DNA of 64,000 nt from Flavobacterium psychrophilum (GTDB lineage Bacteria; Bacteroidota; Bacteroidia; Flavobacteriales; Flavobacteriaceae). The stretch is from NCBI GenBank assembly GCA_001708385.1, contig CP012388.1, forward strand, positions 2,480,001 through 2,544,000. The letters run 5' to 3'. Each line of letters opens with the position of its first letter. Position 1 is the first letter of the stretch. Both the position numbers and the translations under genes were made by a program. Under the pieces are notes generated by a model. It was not told the DNA's origin and made no database searches. It saw nothing but the letters and a program-made list of their open reading frames with translations. Positions 48,574-55,597 of this stretch are shown here, piece after piece.

Positions 48574-48808
48574 TGTTCTTTTGTCTTGAAACAAAAGAAA
48601 CAAAAATTCAAGGCTCTAACTTCTTAGGCTACAAATTGCCTTCATCTGCTAAACCATTCGAACTCGCTTCGCTCAAACAGCGAATGCTTTTTAACGCCGA
48701 TTCAGGTAATTTGCTTTACGCCACAAAGTTTAATGCCTTAGCTCGCACTTGTTTAAAATCTGTGGTTTTTGCTAAGATCTGCGTTATCCGTGTTCAATCA
48801 AGTGTCAA
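48574..48808. repeat. Intergenic repeats including a family B arm
   Basis: It begins with GTTCTTTTGTCTTGAAACAA then AAGAAACAAAAATTCAAGGC, a hairpin-forming dispersed string typical of Flavobacteriia intergenic regions, continues with TCGAACTCGCTTCGCTCAAA, and ends with a family B arm (48756-48797, ending ATCCGTGTTCAA). A long forward frame at 48573-49262 crosses this and the next gene and is not coding. Confidence 0.55.
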
Positions 48809-50854
48809 TCAATCCCTGCTCTTTGTCCTGAAATTAGGAAAGAAAAACGAACCTGGTTTTTGTTTGAAATGTTTCCATATGGACGCGGCTACAAGGCGTA
48901 TTTCGGATAACGGAATGTTTCGTGAACGGAATGCCAAACCCATAGATAAGCCAAAACTTACCAAAAAGTTTACCATACCAATTATAACAATACCAACAAC
49001 ACCCCATATAATAGCATCGGTGGCTACATTCCAGTTGGCACCATACAATCCTAGTGCAAGATTTCCGCTGGAAAAAGTGATGTGCCTTACATCAAGATCC
49101 AGTCCCAGAAAAATACCTATAGACGCTGTGGTACCCATAAATACACCAAACCAAAAGTTGGATATAATACCTGCCCATTTCTTCTCGTACACTTTGGCAA
49201 GCTTCTTGGTTCGGGTACGCCCAAGGCTCATTTTTAATACCGGATGCTCCTGTATACGGTAGTACATATGCTGATGTTTGTCGCGGTTGGCAACGGCACC
49301 GGCTATAATACCCGAAAGGAAAAGATATACCCCTGCGATAGCAGCATGCAGTACGGCCAATGAGTGTATAGGGCTAAGGTCGTTTATAAGGGTAAACCAT
49401 TTGGTTAGTGCCAGGTTGTAGTTAAAGGTGATGTCTATTAACCAGATTAGTAATAACGGAACGCTAAATGCAGTCATAACGTTACCTACAAAAGCAATAA
49501 ACTGGCTACGGAAGACACGTGCAAAGAACTCAGCGAATACGCGGTGTTTTTCATCGTCCGGGAGATCTTTGTTTTTACGGTCGGCTTCCAGCGCGCTAAT
49601 TAATGCCGATGCAGTCATGGCGGGCTGTTTGGTTGCCAGTGTAACCCCCAGAACATAAATGGCAATAAACCCAATAGAATAATTAAGGCTGTAAAAAAAG
49701 GCATGCCCAAAAGCACTGGTGTCCATTTTAGACAAGAAGACTTTAATAATACAAAGTACTCCTACAACGGCACCACCCCCAAAGGCGCGCCAAAACATCC
49801 TGAAATATTCTTTACGGTCTTTGGTAATATAATGCTCCCCGGTTTTGGCAGTGTGCTGGGTAACCTCGTATGATAATAGCTGTGTGCTCTCGTTTATAAG
49901 CTTACGAACGTTGGTCTTATTACAATTATAGGTAATAAGATCCATTGCAAGCTCTATAGTGTGTTGTTTTCCGTCTTCGGCTGTCTCAATGAGCAAAAGT
50001 GGTAAAAGTGTGTCTAAACGCTGTAATTGCTGCCTGATGCGCAACAGGTTCTGGTTTACACGGAGTGATATTCCATACTTATCGCTGTTGCGGAAAGCTA
50101 TGCGAACATAATCCAGACACTGGCGGTGCAGTATCATAAGCTGTTTGTAGCCCAGATCTTCCGAAGTGATGAAGTTACGTCGCTCTTCCTGAAGCTTTTC
50201 CGATATAAGGGCAAATTCTTTCTGGAAAGCCAAAAACGGACTCTCGAGGTTTTCATACTCGGGAACCATTTTAATTACACTTGTTTCCAGTGCGCGTCCT
50301 GCAATACGGTGTATGATAACTTCCATTGCAAAAAGCAGCTCTGCCAATGGGCTTCCGGGTTTACTGGTAACGTAAATGGCATTAAAGTTAAGCAGGTCGA
50401 ACAATTCGCTTATCTGTTCCTGCGGAATGATACGCAGCCATTTCGGGTCAGACTTCATGAAAAAGACCTGGTTCAACAGGTATTCCAGTGTGTCTTTTTC
50501 AGGTTGTTCGGGAATCAGTTTTGCAAAAAGCCGTTTTTTTACTTCGTATATAAAATCAGAGTCGGTTAGTATTCCGGCATCGGTCAGTATCTTGCTGAAC
50601 TTTTTGTTTTTAAGAATGCCCTTTATGTACAGTGACAAACCATTGCGGTAATGCTCGTTGCCTTCAAGAAGCAATAACAAATCACTCAGGTCGACCGATA
50701 ATATAGTTTTTAAATTCTTTGGGCGTATAAGGTTAACCAGTTCTGCAAGCAGATCGGTTTCTTCGGCTTTGTATTCCCATAAATTCCTCTGGTCAAAATT
50801 GATCTGAAAGAATTCTGCGAGGGTTATGCGGGCTTTAGTTTTTTTAAACTTCAT
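48809..50854 (-). CDS. Gcr-type 'site-specific recombinase' family membrane protein
   Basis: A 681-residue protein of the COG4389 family, named after an old gonococcal recombinase gene. The N-terminal ~330 residues are helical and soluble. The second half has several membrane segments (FWRAFGGGAVVGVLCIIKVF near 345, NYSIGFIAIYVLGVTLA near 395, FSVPLLLIWLIDI near 455, SLAVLHAAIAGVYLFLSGII near 490, and others near 560-640). It has no serine or tyrosine recombinase signature, so the recombinase label is doubtful and a membrane function is more likely. It lies alone on the minus strand. Confidence 0.85.
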   Translation of the reverse strand: MKFKKTKARITLAEFFQINFDQRNLWEYKAEETDLLAELVNLIRPKNLKTILSVDLSDLLLLLEGNEHYRNGLSLYIKGILKNKKFSKILTDAGILTDSDFIYEVKKRLFAKLIPEQPEKDTLEYLLNQVFFMKSDPKWLRIIPQEQISELFDLLNFNAIYVTSKPGSPLAELLFAMEVIIHRIAGRALETSVIKMVPEYENLESPFLAFQKEFALISEKLQEERRNFITSEDLGYKQLMILHRQCLDYVRIAFRNSDKYGISLRVNQNLLRIRQQLQRLDTLLPLLLIETAEDGKQHTIELAMDLITYNCNKTNVRKLINESTQLLSYEVTQHTAKTGEHYITKDRKEYFRMFWRAFGGGAVVGVLCIIKVFLSKMDTSAFGHAFFYSLNYSIGFIAIYVLGVTLATKQPAMTASALISALEADRKNKDLPDDEKHRVFAEFFARVFRSQFIAFVGNVMTAFSVPLLLIWLIDITFNYNLALTKWFTLINDLSPIHSLAVLHAAIAGVYLFLSGIIAGAVANRDKHQHMYYRIQEHPVLKMSLGRTRTKKLAKVYEKKWAGIISNFWFGVFMGTTASIGIFLGLDLDVRHITFSSGNLALGLYGANWNVATDAIIWGVVGIVIIGMVNFLVSFGLSMGLAFRSRNIPLSEIRLVAASIWKHFKQKPGSFFFPNFRTKSRD

Positions 50855-50921
50855 GTGCGGAGTGCGGGCTAATTCGTAAAAATACGAATGAAAACCCGGA
50901 TAACCTTGAAGAACGGGAATT

Positions 50922-51485
50922 TTAAGTTTTGGTTAAGACTATATGTTCTCTTCCAATTGTTCTCATTTCATTAATCAGTTTCTGAACATTCTTGCGATTA
51001 TTGCCCCAGGAAGTTAGAGACGATTTTTTGTCGGGATCGCAAATACTATTTATATAAATAGTATCATTATTCATTATAATCGTGACCTGCTCTCCCCAAC
51101 CCCTTGATAAAAAACCGTTGTAAACTTTTGCAACAATGTAATTATGATCTTTAGAACTTATTTTCCATTCTAATTTTCTTATTGCCTTATTTGCAATGGC
51201 GAATGTTTCGTCTTTTGGAAATGACATGACTATTTTTTTGAATCTTAATCTTTTCGTTTGAAGCCACTTGAAAAATAATGCAGATAGTATACCTAAGAAA
51301 AAGAAGAATAAAGCTTTTCCAAGGTTCAATGGTTTGTTAAGAATCAGTTTTTCTGAAATTACATATAAAGGGACTACTACTAATGCCAAAGACATAAGTA
51401 GTACACCGTAATGGGTAAACTTATGATTAGTAGAAAGTTGAAGGTTTCCCGTAATAATAGATTTTTCGACTTGATTTTGTGTCAT
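50922..51485 (-). CDS. Membrane protein coupled to the HigBA genes
   Basis: A 187-residue protein with two membrane helices near the N-terminus (YGVLLMSLALVVVPLYVIS at about 27-45, LGKALFFFFLGILSALFF at about 55-72) and a C-terminal soluble domain (KLEWKISSKDHNYIVAKVYN, EQVTIIMNNDTIYINSI). The soluble part ends with NRKNVQKLINEMRTIGREHI. I do not recognise the family. Its ATG shares one base with the stop codon of higA (TAATG), so it is translated with the antitoxin. Its role as a third component of the system is inferred from this coupling. Confidence 0.65.
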   Translation of the reverse strand: MTQNQVEKSIITGNLQLSTNHKFTHYGVLLMSLALVVVPLYVISEKLILNKPLNLGKALFFFFLGILSALFFKWLQTKRLRFKKIVMSFPKDETFAIANKAIRKLEWKISSKDHNYIVAKVYNGFLSRGWGEQVTIIMNNDTIYINSICDPDKKSSLTSWGNNRKNVQKLINEMRTIGREHIVLTKT

Positions 51486-51841
51486 TAATATACCTGTATT
51501 AACACATCGGTAGGGATGTTTAACCTGTCATGCAATTGACGAATCATTTCTAGTGACAATTTCCTTTTTCGGTTTAATATTTCGCTGGCACGACTTTTTA
51601 GGCCAATAATTTCAGCAAAATCAGTTTGGTTATAACCTAACTGTTCAAGCCTGAATTTTATGGCTTCAACTGGATCCGGTAAGTCAATTGGGAAATGTTC
51701 TTTTTCATATTGGTCGATTAAAATACCCATTACTTCCAGTTCATCACCTTCAGGAGTTCCTTTTTTGGCATCGAAAATTATTTCAAGCCTTTCCATAGCT
51801 TCATTATAATCTTTTTCAGTTTTAATGGCTTTGATTGTCAT
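51485..51841 (-). CDS. higA: HigA-like antitoxin (XRE helix-turn-helix)
   Basis: A 118-residue protein. The N-terminus (ALKKIK-type stretch AIKTEKDYNEAMERLEIIFD) is the part that wraps the toxin in HigA proteins; the C-terminal helix-turn-helix (YNQTDFAEIIGLKSRASEIL, LSLEMIRQLHDRLNIP) binds DNA, normally at its own promoter. It lies six bases downstream of the toxin gene, the toxin-first order that is characteristic of HigBA. An inverted repeat TTCCC-GAATT-GGGAA (52171-52185) upstream of the toxin is the likely operator. Confidence 0.9.
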   Translation of the reverse strand: MTIKAIKTEKDYNEAMERLEIIFDAKKGTPEGDELEVMGILIDQYEKEHFPIDLPDPVEAIKFRLEQLGYNQTDFAEIIGLKSRASEILNRKRKLSLEMIRQLHDRLNIPTDVLIQVY

Positions 51842-51847
51842 TTCCCT

Positions 51848-52141
51848 TTAAATTTCGTTAGCATTTATTTTATCGTATTCCGCGTGGGTACCAATGAACC
51901 GTATCCAGACCATCTGATAATCGTAGCTTATCCTCACAATTAACCTATAGTTATTTCCTTTAATATTAAAAACGACCCGATTATCTACAAGTATACTGGC
52001 ACTAGGATATTCTTTTTTTACATCCGAAGGGTTTTTCCATTGCGCACTCGATGCCTCTTGAAACCATGATTTCAATTGCTGTTCACAATCAGCATGAGCT
52101 TCCCAAAAGTCCCTAAGTGTTCTCCGCGTAATAACTCTCAA
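51848..52141 (-). CDS. higB: HigB-like mRNA interferase toxin
   Basis: A 97-residue toxin of the HigB_toxin family (RelE superfold), a ribosome-dependent endonuclease of mRNA. Seen: RRTLRDFWEAHADCEQQLKS at the start, WKNPSDVKKEYPSASIL near residue 35, VFNIKGNNYRLIVRISYDYQ near residue 57 and the C-terminal VWIRFIGTHAEYDKIN, which carries the conserved His/Tyr positions. The start is TTG at 52141; no ATG precedes the conserved MRVITRR beginning. The weak start codon could keep toxin levels down. It is the first gene of a three-gene unit with higA and the membrane protein gene. Confidence 0.9.
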   Translation of the reverse strand: MRVITRRTLRDFWEAHADCEQQLKSWFQEASSAQWKNPSDVKKEYPSASILVDNRVVFNIKGNNYRLIVRISYDYQMVWIRFIGTHAEYDKINANEI

Positions 52142-52155
52142 TACAATAATTTTTA

Positions 52156-52185
52156 CGAAGTTACAAAAAGTTCCCGAATTGGGAA
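52156..52185 (-). promoter_or_regulatory. HigBA promoter with candidate operator
   Basis: On the minus strand TAACTTCG (52156-52163), one mismatch from TAnnTTTG, is preceded in its spacer by the inverted repeat TTCCC-AATTC-GGGAA (52171-52185). A 5-5-5 palindrome here fits autoregulation by the HigA antitoxin. The -7 box ends 15 bases before the TTG start of higB. Confidence 0.55.
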
Positions 52186-52252
52186 ATATTAATGCAGATT
52201 TTTATCAATAGCCTCCCCACAAATTCATACCTTAGCTATTATTTACAAAAAC

Positions 52253-52726
52253 ATGATTGAGATTGAACGTAAATTTCTTGTGCTTTCTGATGCCTATAAA
52301 AATGAGGCAGTTACCCAAAAACGCATTGCACAGGGCTACCTGAATTCTAACCCCGAGCGTACCGTTAGAGTACGCACTAAAGGCGCACAGGGTTTTTTAA
52401 CCATTAAAGGCAAAAGCAACGACAGCGGCACCAGCCGTATGGAATGGGAAAAAGAAATTACGGTAGCAGATGCCGAACAACTGCTTGCGCTTTGCGAGAA
52501 AGGCAGTATTGACAAGATTCGCTACGAGGTTAAAATAGGCAGCCATACGTTTGAGGTTGATGAGTTTTTTGGTGATAATGCCGGACTTACCATTGCAGAG
52601 GTTGAGCTGTCGGATGAAAATGAAAGCTTTGAAAAACCATCATGGCTTGGCGAAGAGGTTACAGGAGATGAACGCTACTATAATGCTTACCTGAGCAATA
52701 ATCCGTATTCGGCATGGAACAAGTAA
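52253..52726 (+). CDS. CYTH domain protein (triphosphate-tunnel enzyme)
   Basis: A 157-residue soluble protein. The N-terminus MIEIERKFLV carries the ExExK signature (Glu3, Glu5, Lys7), and the following basic and acidic strands (TVRVRTKGAQGFLTIKGKSN, RYEVKIGSHTFEVDEF, GLTIAEVELSDENE) fit the eight-strand tunnel that binds triphosphates with Mg or Mn. Bacterial members are often inorganic triphosphatases. The last residues overlap the next gene by 13 bases, so the two are translated together. Confidence 0.9.
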   Translation: MIEIERKFLVLSDAYKNEAVTQKRIAQGYLNSNPERTVRVRTKGAQGFLTIKGKSNDSGTSRMEWEKEITVADAEQLLALCEKGSIDKIRYEVKIGSHTFEVDEFFGDNAGLTIAEVELSDENESFEKPSWLGEEVTGDERYYNAYLSNNPYSAWNK

Positions 52727-53691
52727 CCTACGACCTTATCATTATCGGCGGAGGCCCTATCGGGCTTGCGTGCGGTATCGAAGCACAACAAAAAGGACTC
52801 AATTATCTTATTATAGAAAAAGGCGCGTTGGTGAACAGCCTGTTTAATTACCCGCTGTATATGACGTTTTTTTCTACTGCCGAAAGGCTGGAAATTGGCA
52901 ATATTCCGTTTAACTGTATTGCACCGAAACCGGGCAGGCAGGAAGCGTTAGAATATTATCGCAACATTCACCGCCATTTTAACCTTAACATGAACCTGTT
53001 TGAAACGGTTGAATCCGTTAACAAGCAAGAGGATGGGATATTCAGTTTAAAAACAGGCAAAGCAGAATATTCCGCTAAAAATGTGGTTATTGCTACAGGT
53101 TTCTATGATATCCCTATTTACATAGATGTGCCGGGCGAGCACCTTCCGCATGTGCGTCATTATTACAAAGAAGCACACGAGTACGCTTTTAGAAAAGTGG
53201 TTGTGGTCGGTGCAAATAATTCATCTGTAGATGCCGCGCTGGAATGCTACCGAAAAGGTGCCGATGTAACTATGGTTATCCGCAAGGGTGAAATTAACGA
53301 CAGGGTAAAATACTGGGTGAAGCCCGATGTTGAAAACCGTATTGCAGAAGGCAGCATTAAAGCCTATTTCTATTCGGAAATTGTAGAGATAACCGAGAAC
53401 GAGGTGATTCTTAACACGCCTGACGGCGAAGTATTGGTTGAAGCCGATTTTGTTCTCGCACTAACGGGTTACCGACCGGATATTGACTTTCTGCGCAATG
53501 CCGGTATCAGCATTAACGACGGATTGAATTGCGTCCCTGAATATAATCCGGACACAATGGAAACTAATGTTGATGGACTGTTTCTGGCTGGTGTGGTTTG
53601 CGGTGGTTTAGAGACACATAAGTGGTTTATTGAGAACAGCAGGGTGCATGCTGCGTTAATTGTTTCAGAAATTTTGAAAAATCGCTCCTAA
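52714..53691 (+). CDS. YpdA-family bacillithiol disulfide reductase
   Basis: A 325-residue FAD- and NADPH-binding flavoprotein. Seen: FAD-binding IIGGGPIGLACGIEAQ at residues 9-24, TFFSTAERLEIGNIPFNC near 50 with the conserved cysteine found in YpdA, the NADPH site VVVVGANNSSVDAALECYRK near 165 and the C-terminal FLAGVVCGGLETHKWFIENS near 290. In YpdA this last motif lines the active site. It reduces the disulfide of bacillithiol, a thiol used by Flavobacteriia among others. It overlaps the CYTH gene by 13 bases, a linkage with no obvious metabolic reason. Confidence 0.88.
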   Translation: MEQVTYDLIIIGGGPIGLACGIEAQQKGLNYLIIEKGALVNSLFNYPLYMTFFSTAERLEIGNIPFNCIAPKPGRQEALEYYRNIHRHFNLNMNLFETVESVNKQEDGIFSLKTGKAEYSAKNVVIATGFYDIPIYIDVPGEHLPHVRHYYKEAHEYAFRKVVVVGANNSSVDAALECYRKGADVTMVIRKGEINDRVKYWVKPDVENRIAEGSIKAYFYSEIVEITENEVILNTPDGEVLVEADFVLALTGYRPDIDFLRNAGISINDGLNCVPEYNPDTMETNVDGLFLAGVVCGGLETHKWFIENSRVHAALIVSEILKNRS

Positions 53692-53829
53692 GCTGTTTTT
53701 CATCTCTAAAAAATTTTATTTTCAATAGTACCCCCTGTAAACACTCCACTTTTTAAATTAGGTAACTAACTGACTATTTCGATTTCGACAGATCGTATTC
53801 CTTTTCTTAACAAAATATTAACAAAAACT

Positions 53830-53874
53830 TTAGTTCGGTTAGTTCGGTTCAAGCCGAACTAAGTTATATCTTTG
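53830..53874 (+). promoter_or_regulatory. Efflux-regulator promoter with operator
   Basis: A perfect inverted repeat TTAGTTCGG-TTCAAG-CCGAACTAA (53839-53862) is preceded by a direct copy of its left half (53830-53838). TATCTTTG (53867-53874) is a perfect -7 box, and TTCG 19 bases upstream (53844-53847) falls inside the left arm, so a bound dimer would block the promoter. The following gene encodes a GbsR/MarR-type regulator, which is the likely ligand. Confidence 0.85.
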
Positions 53875-53894
53875 CGTCAAATTTTATAAATTAG

Positions 53895-54386
53895 ATGTCA
53901 GATTTTAAAAAAGAACGGGATGAATTGGTGGAGATGTTTGGAGTCCATTTCGAGACTGTACATCATTTACCGCCATTAGGGTCGCGAATTTTCGCCACCT
54001 TAATTTTGGATACGTGTGATACCAAGATATCTTTTGAAGATTTGGTTGAGCGTATGGGTGCAAGTAAAAGCTCGGTATCTACCAATCTTAATATGCTCCT
54101 TAAAATTGGAAAGATAACCTACTATACGTTACCCGGCGACCGAAAAAAATACTACAAGCCTACAGCCTTTAGCGAGCGTTTTGATAATTATCTTAAAATG
54201 CTTGACCTTGAGAAAAAAATACTTGAAAAAATGGTTGTCTACAGGCAAAAAACCAGTAGCTGCCCAAGCTCTAAGAATGATCTTGGTATGGTAAAAGTGT
54301 ACAGGGAACACATTCTGGAAATGGAAAGGGTTGTACTAAAGAGTATCAATGACTTTAAAGAAATAGAAAAAAACGATCCAATATAA
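53895..54386 (+). CDS. GbsR/MarR-family transcriptional regulator of the efflux operon
   Basis: A 163-residue winged-helix regulator. The DNA-binding part (SRIFATLILDTCDTKISFED, ERMGASKSSVSTNLNMLLKI, GKITYYTLPGDRKKYYKPT) spans about residues 30-95; the rest is a dimerising coiled coil (FDNYLKMLDLEKKILEKMVV, YREHILEMERVVLKSINDF). GbsR-type proteins repress transport genes and are released by small ligands. It is the first gene of the RND operon, 44 bases before the fusion protein gene, and an inverted repeat covers its promoter, so it probably controls the whole operon and itself. Inducer unknown. Confidence 0.88.
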   Translation: MSDFKKERDELVEMFGVHFETVHHLPPLGSRIFATLILDTCDTKISFEDLVERMGASKSSVSTNLNMLLKIGKITYYTLPGDRKKYYKPTAFSERFDNYLKMLDLEKKILEKMVVYRQKTSSCPSSKNDLGMVKVYREHILEMERVVLKSINDFKEIEKNDPI

Positions 54387-54430
54387 ATCACTTTCACTCA
54401 AAAAACGAACAATAATCCAAGTCCACACAA

Positions 54431-55588
54431 ATGAAAAATAGATCTTTTATAGGTGCCATCGCGGCCCTGGTGCTATTAGCATCATGCGGAAAAAAAGAAG
54501 AACAGGCACCTGCACAACAGGGGCCGGCACCTTTTCCGGTACAAACGGTAGCCAAACAGGATGCTACAGTATATGAAGAATATACAGCTAACCTTGAAGG
54601 CCAGCAAAATGTTGAGATTCGCCCGAAAGTAAACGGTTTTATCCAAAAAATATATGTTGATGAAGGCCAGGTAGTGCGCAAAGGCCAGTTGCTGTTTAAA
54701 CTGGAAACACAAACACTTAACCAGGATGCCGCTGCTGCAAAAGCAAATGTTACTGCTGCGCAGGTAGAGGTAGACAGGCTTAAACCACTTGTAGACCGTA
54801 AAATTATATCTAACGTTCAGTTAGAAACAGCCAAAGCAAAACTGGCTCAGGCTAAAGCATCATACAGTTCTGTTGCTGCAAACATTAACTATGGTACTAT
54901 TACCTCTCCGGTAAATGGTGTTATAGGCAGCCTTCCATACAAAGAGGGTGCACTTGCAAGCGCTACAAGCGAAATGCCGCTTACTACAGTGTCTGACACT
55001 AAAGTAATGCGTGCTTACTTTGGTATGAACGAAAAGCAAATGATAAGCTTTAGCAGAGAGTTTAAAGGGGCATCGCTTCAGGAAAAACTTAAAAATACTC
55101 CTCCCGTGAGTCTTATATTGGTTGATGGAAGCGAGTATGAAGAAAAAGGACGTCTTGCTGCTGTTACCGGTTTAGCTAACGCTGCTACAGGTACAAGCCA
55201 GTTCAGGGCAGAATTTAAAAACCCGGAAGCTGTATTAAGAAGTGGCGGTAAGGGTACGGTTCGCCTGCCAATACAAATTAAAGATGCTATTGAAGTGCCT
55301 CAGAATGCCGTGTTTGACCTTCAGGGAAAACAAATGATTTATGTTGTAAATAAAGACAACACCGTAAAATCTAAAATTGTTGAGGTGTTAACTACATCGG
55401 GTTCAAACTTTATCATTAAAAGTGGTGTCGAAGAGGGAGAAGTTATCGTTGTAGAAGGAACTTCAAAGCTTAAAGACGGTATGGCTATAGCGCCACAACA
55501 GGCTAAGGCGAAAGAAGAAGCTCCTGCAGCACAAGATTCTACAGCTACGGCTAAAACTACATCTACAGAAAACGCTACCAAAAAATAA
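54431..55588 (+). CDS. RND efflux periplasmic adaptor (AcrA-like lipoprotein)
   Basis: A 385-residue membrane fusion protein. The signal MKNRSFIGAIAALVLLASC gives a lipid-anchored protein. Domains in order: barrel/lipoyl region (ANLEGQQNVEIRPKVNGFIQ, VDEGQVVRKGQLLFKLETQT near 60-95), a short alpha hairpin (QDAAAAKANVTAAQVEVDRL, VQLETAKAKLAQAKASYSS), the second lipoyl half (GTITSPVNGVIGSLPYKEGA near 155) and a beta-barrel domain to residue 340. The C-terminal tail (KEEAPAAQDSTATAKTTSTE) is disordered. It links the inner-membrane pump at 55598 with the outer-membrane channel at 58791. Confidence 0.94.
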   Translation: MKNRSFIGAIAALVLLASCGKKEEQAPAQQGPAPFPVQTVAKQDATVYEEYTANLEGQQNVEIRPKVNGFIQKIYVDEGQVVRKGQLLFKLETQTLNQDAAAAKANVTAAQVEVDRLKPLVDRKIISNVQLETAKAKLAQAKASYSSVAANINYGTITSPVNGVIGSLPYKEGALASATSEMPLTTVSDTKVMRAYFGMNEKQMISFSREFKGASLQEKLKNTPPVSLILVDGSEYEEKGRLAAVTGLANAATGTSQFRAEFKNPEAVLRSGGKGTVRLPIQIKDAIEVPQNAVFDLQGKQMIYVVNKDNTVKSKIVEVLTTSGSNFIIKSGVEEGEVIVVEGTSKLKDGMAIAPQQAKAKEEAPAAQDSTATAKTTSTENATKK

Positions 55589-55597
55589 CGAGAACAA

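Noticed and set aside
48573..49262. Forward frame of 229 codons
   Set aside because: It runs through intergenic repeats and then antisense to the C-terminal half of the Gcr-type gene.
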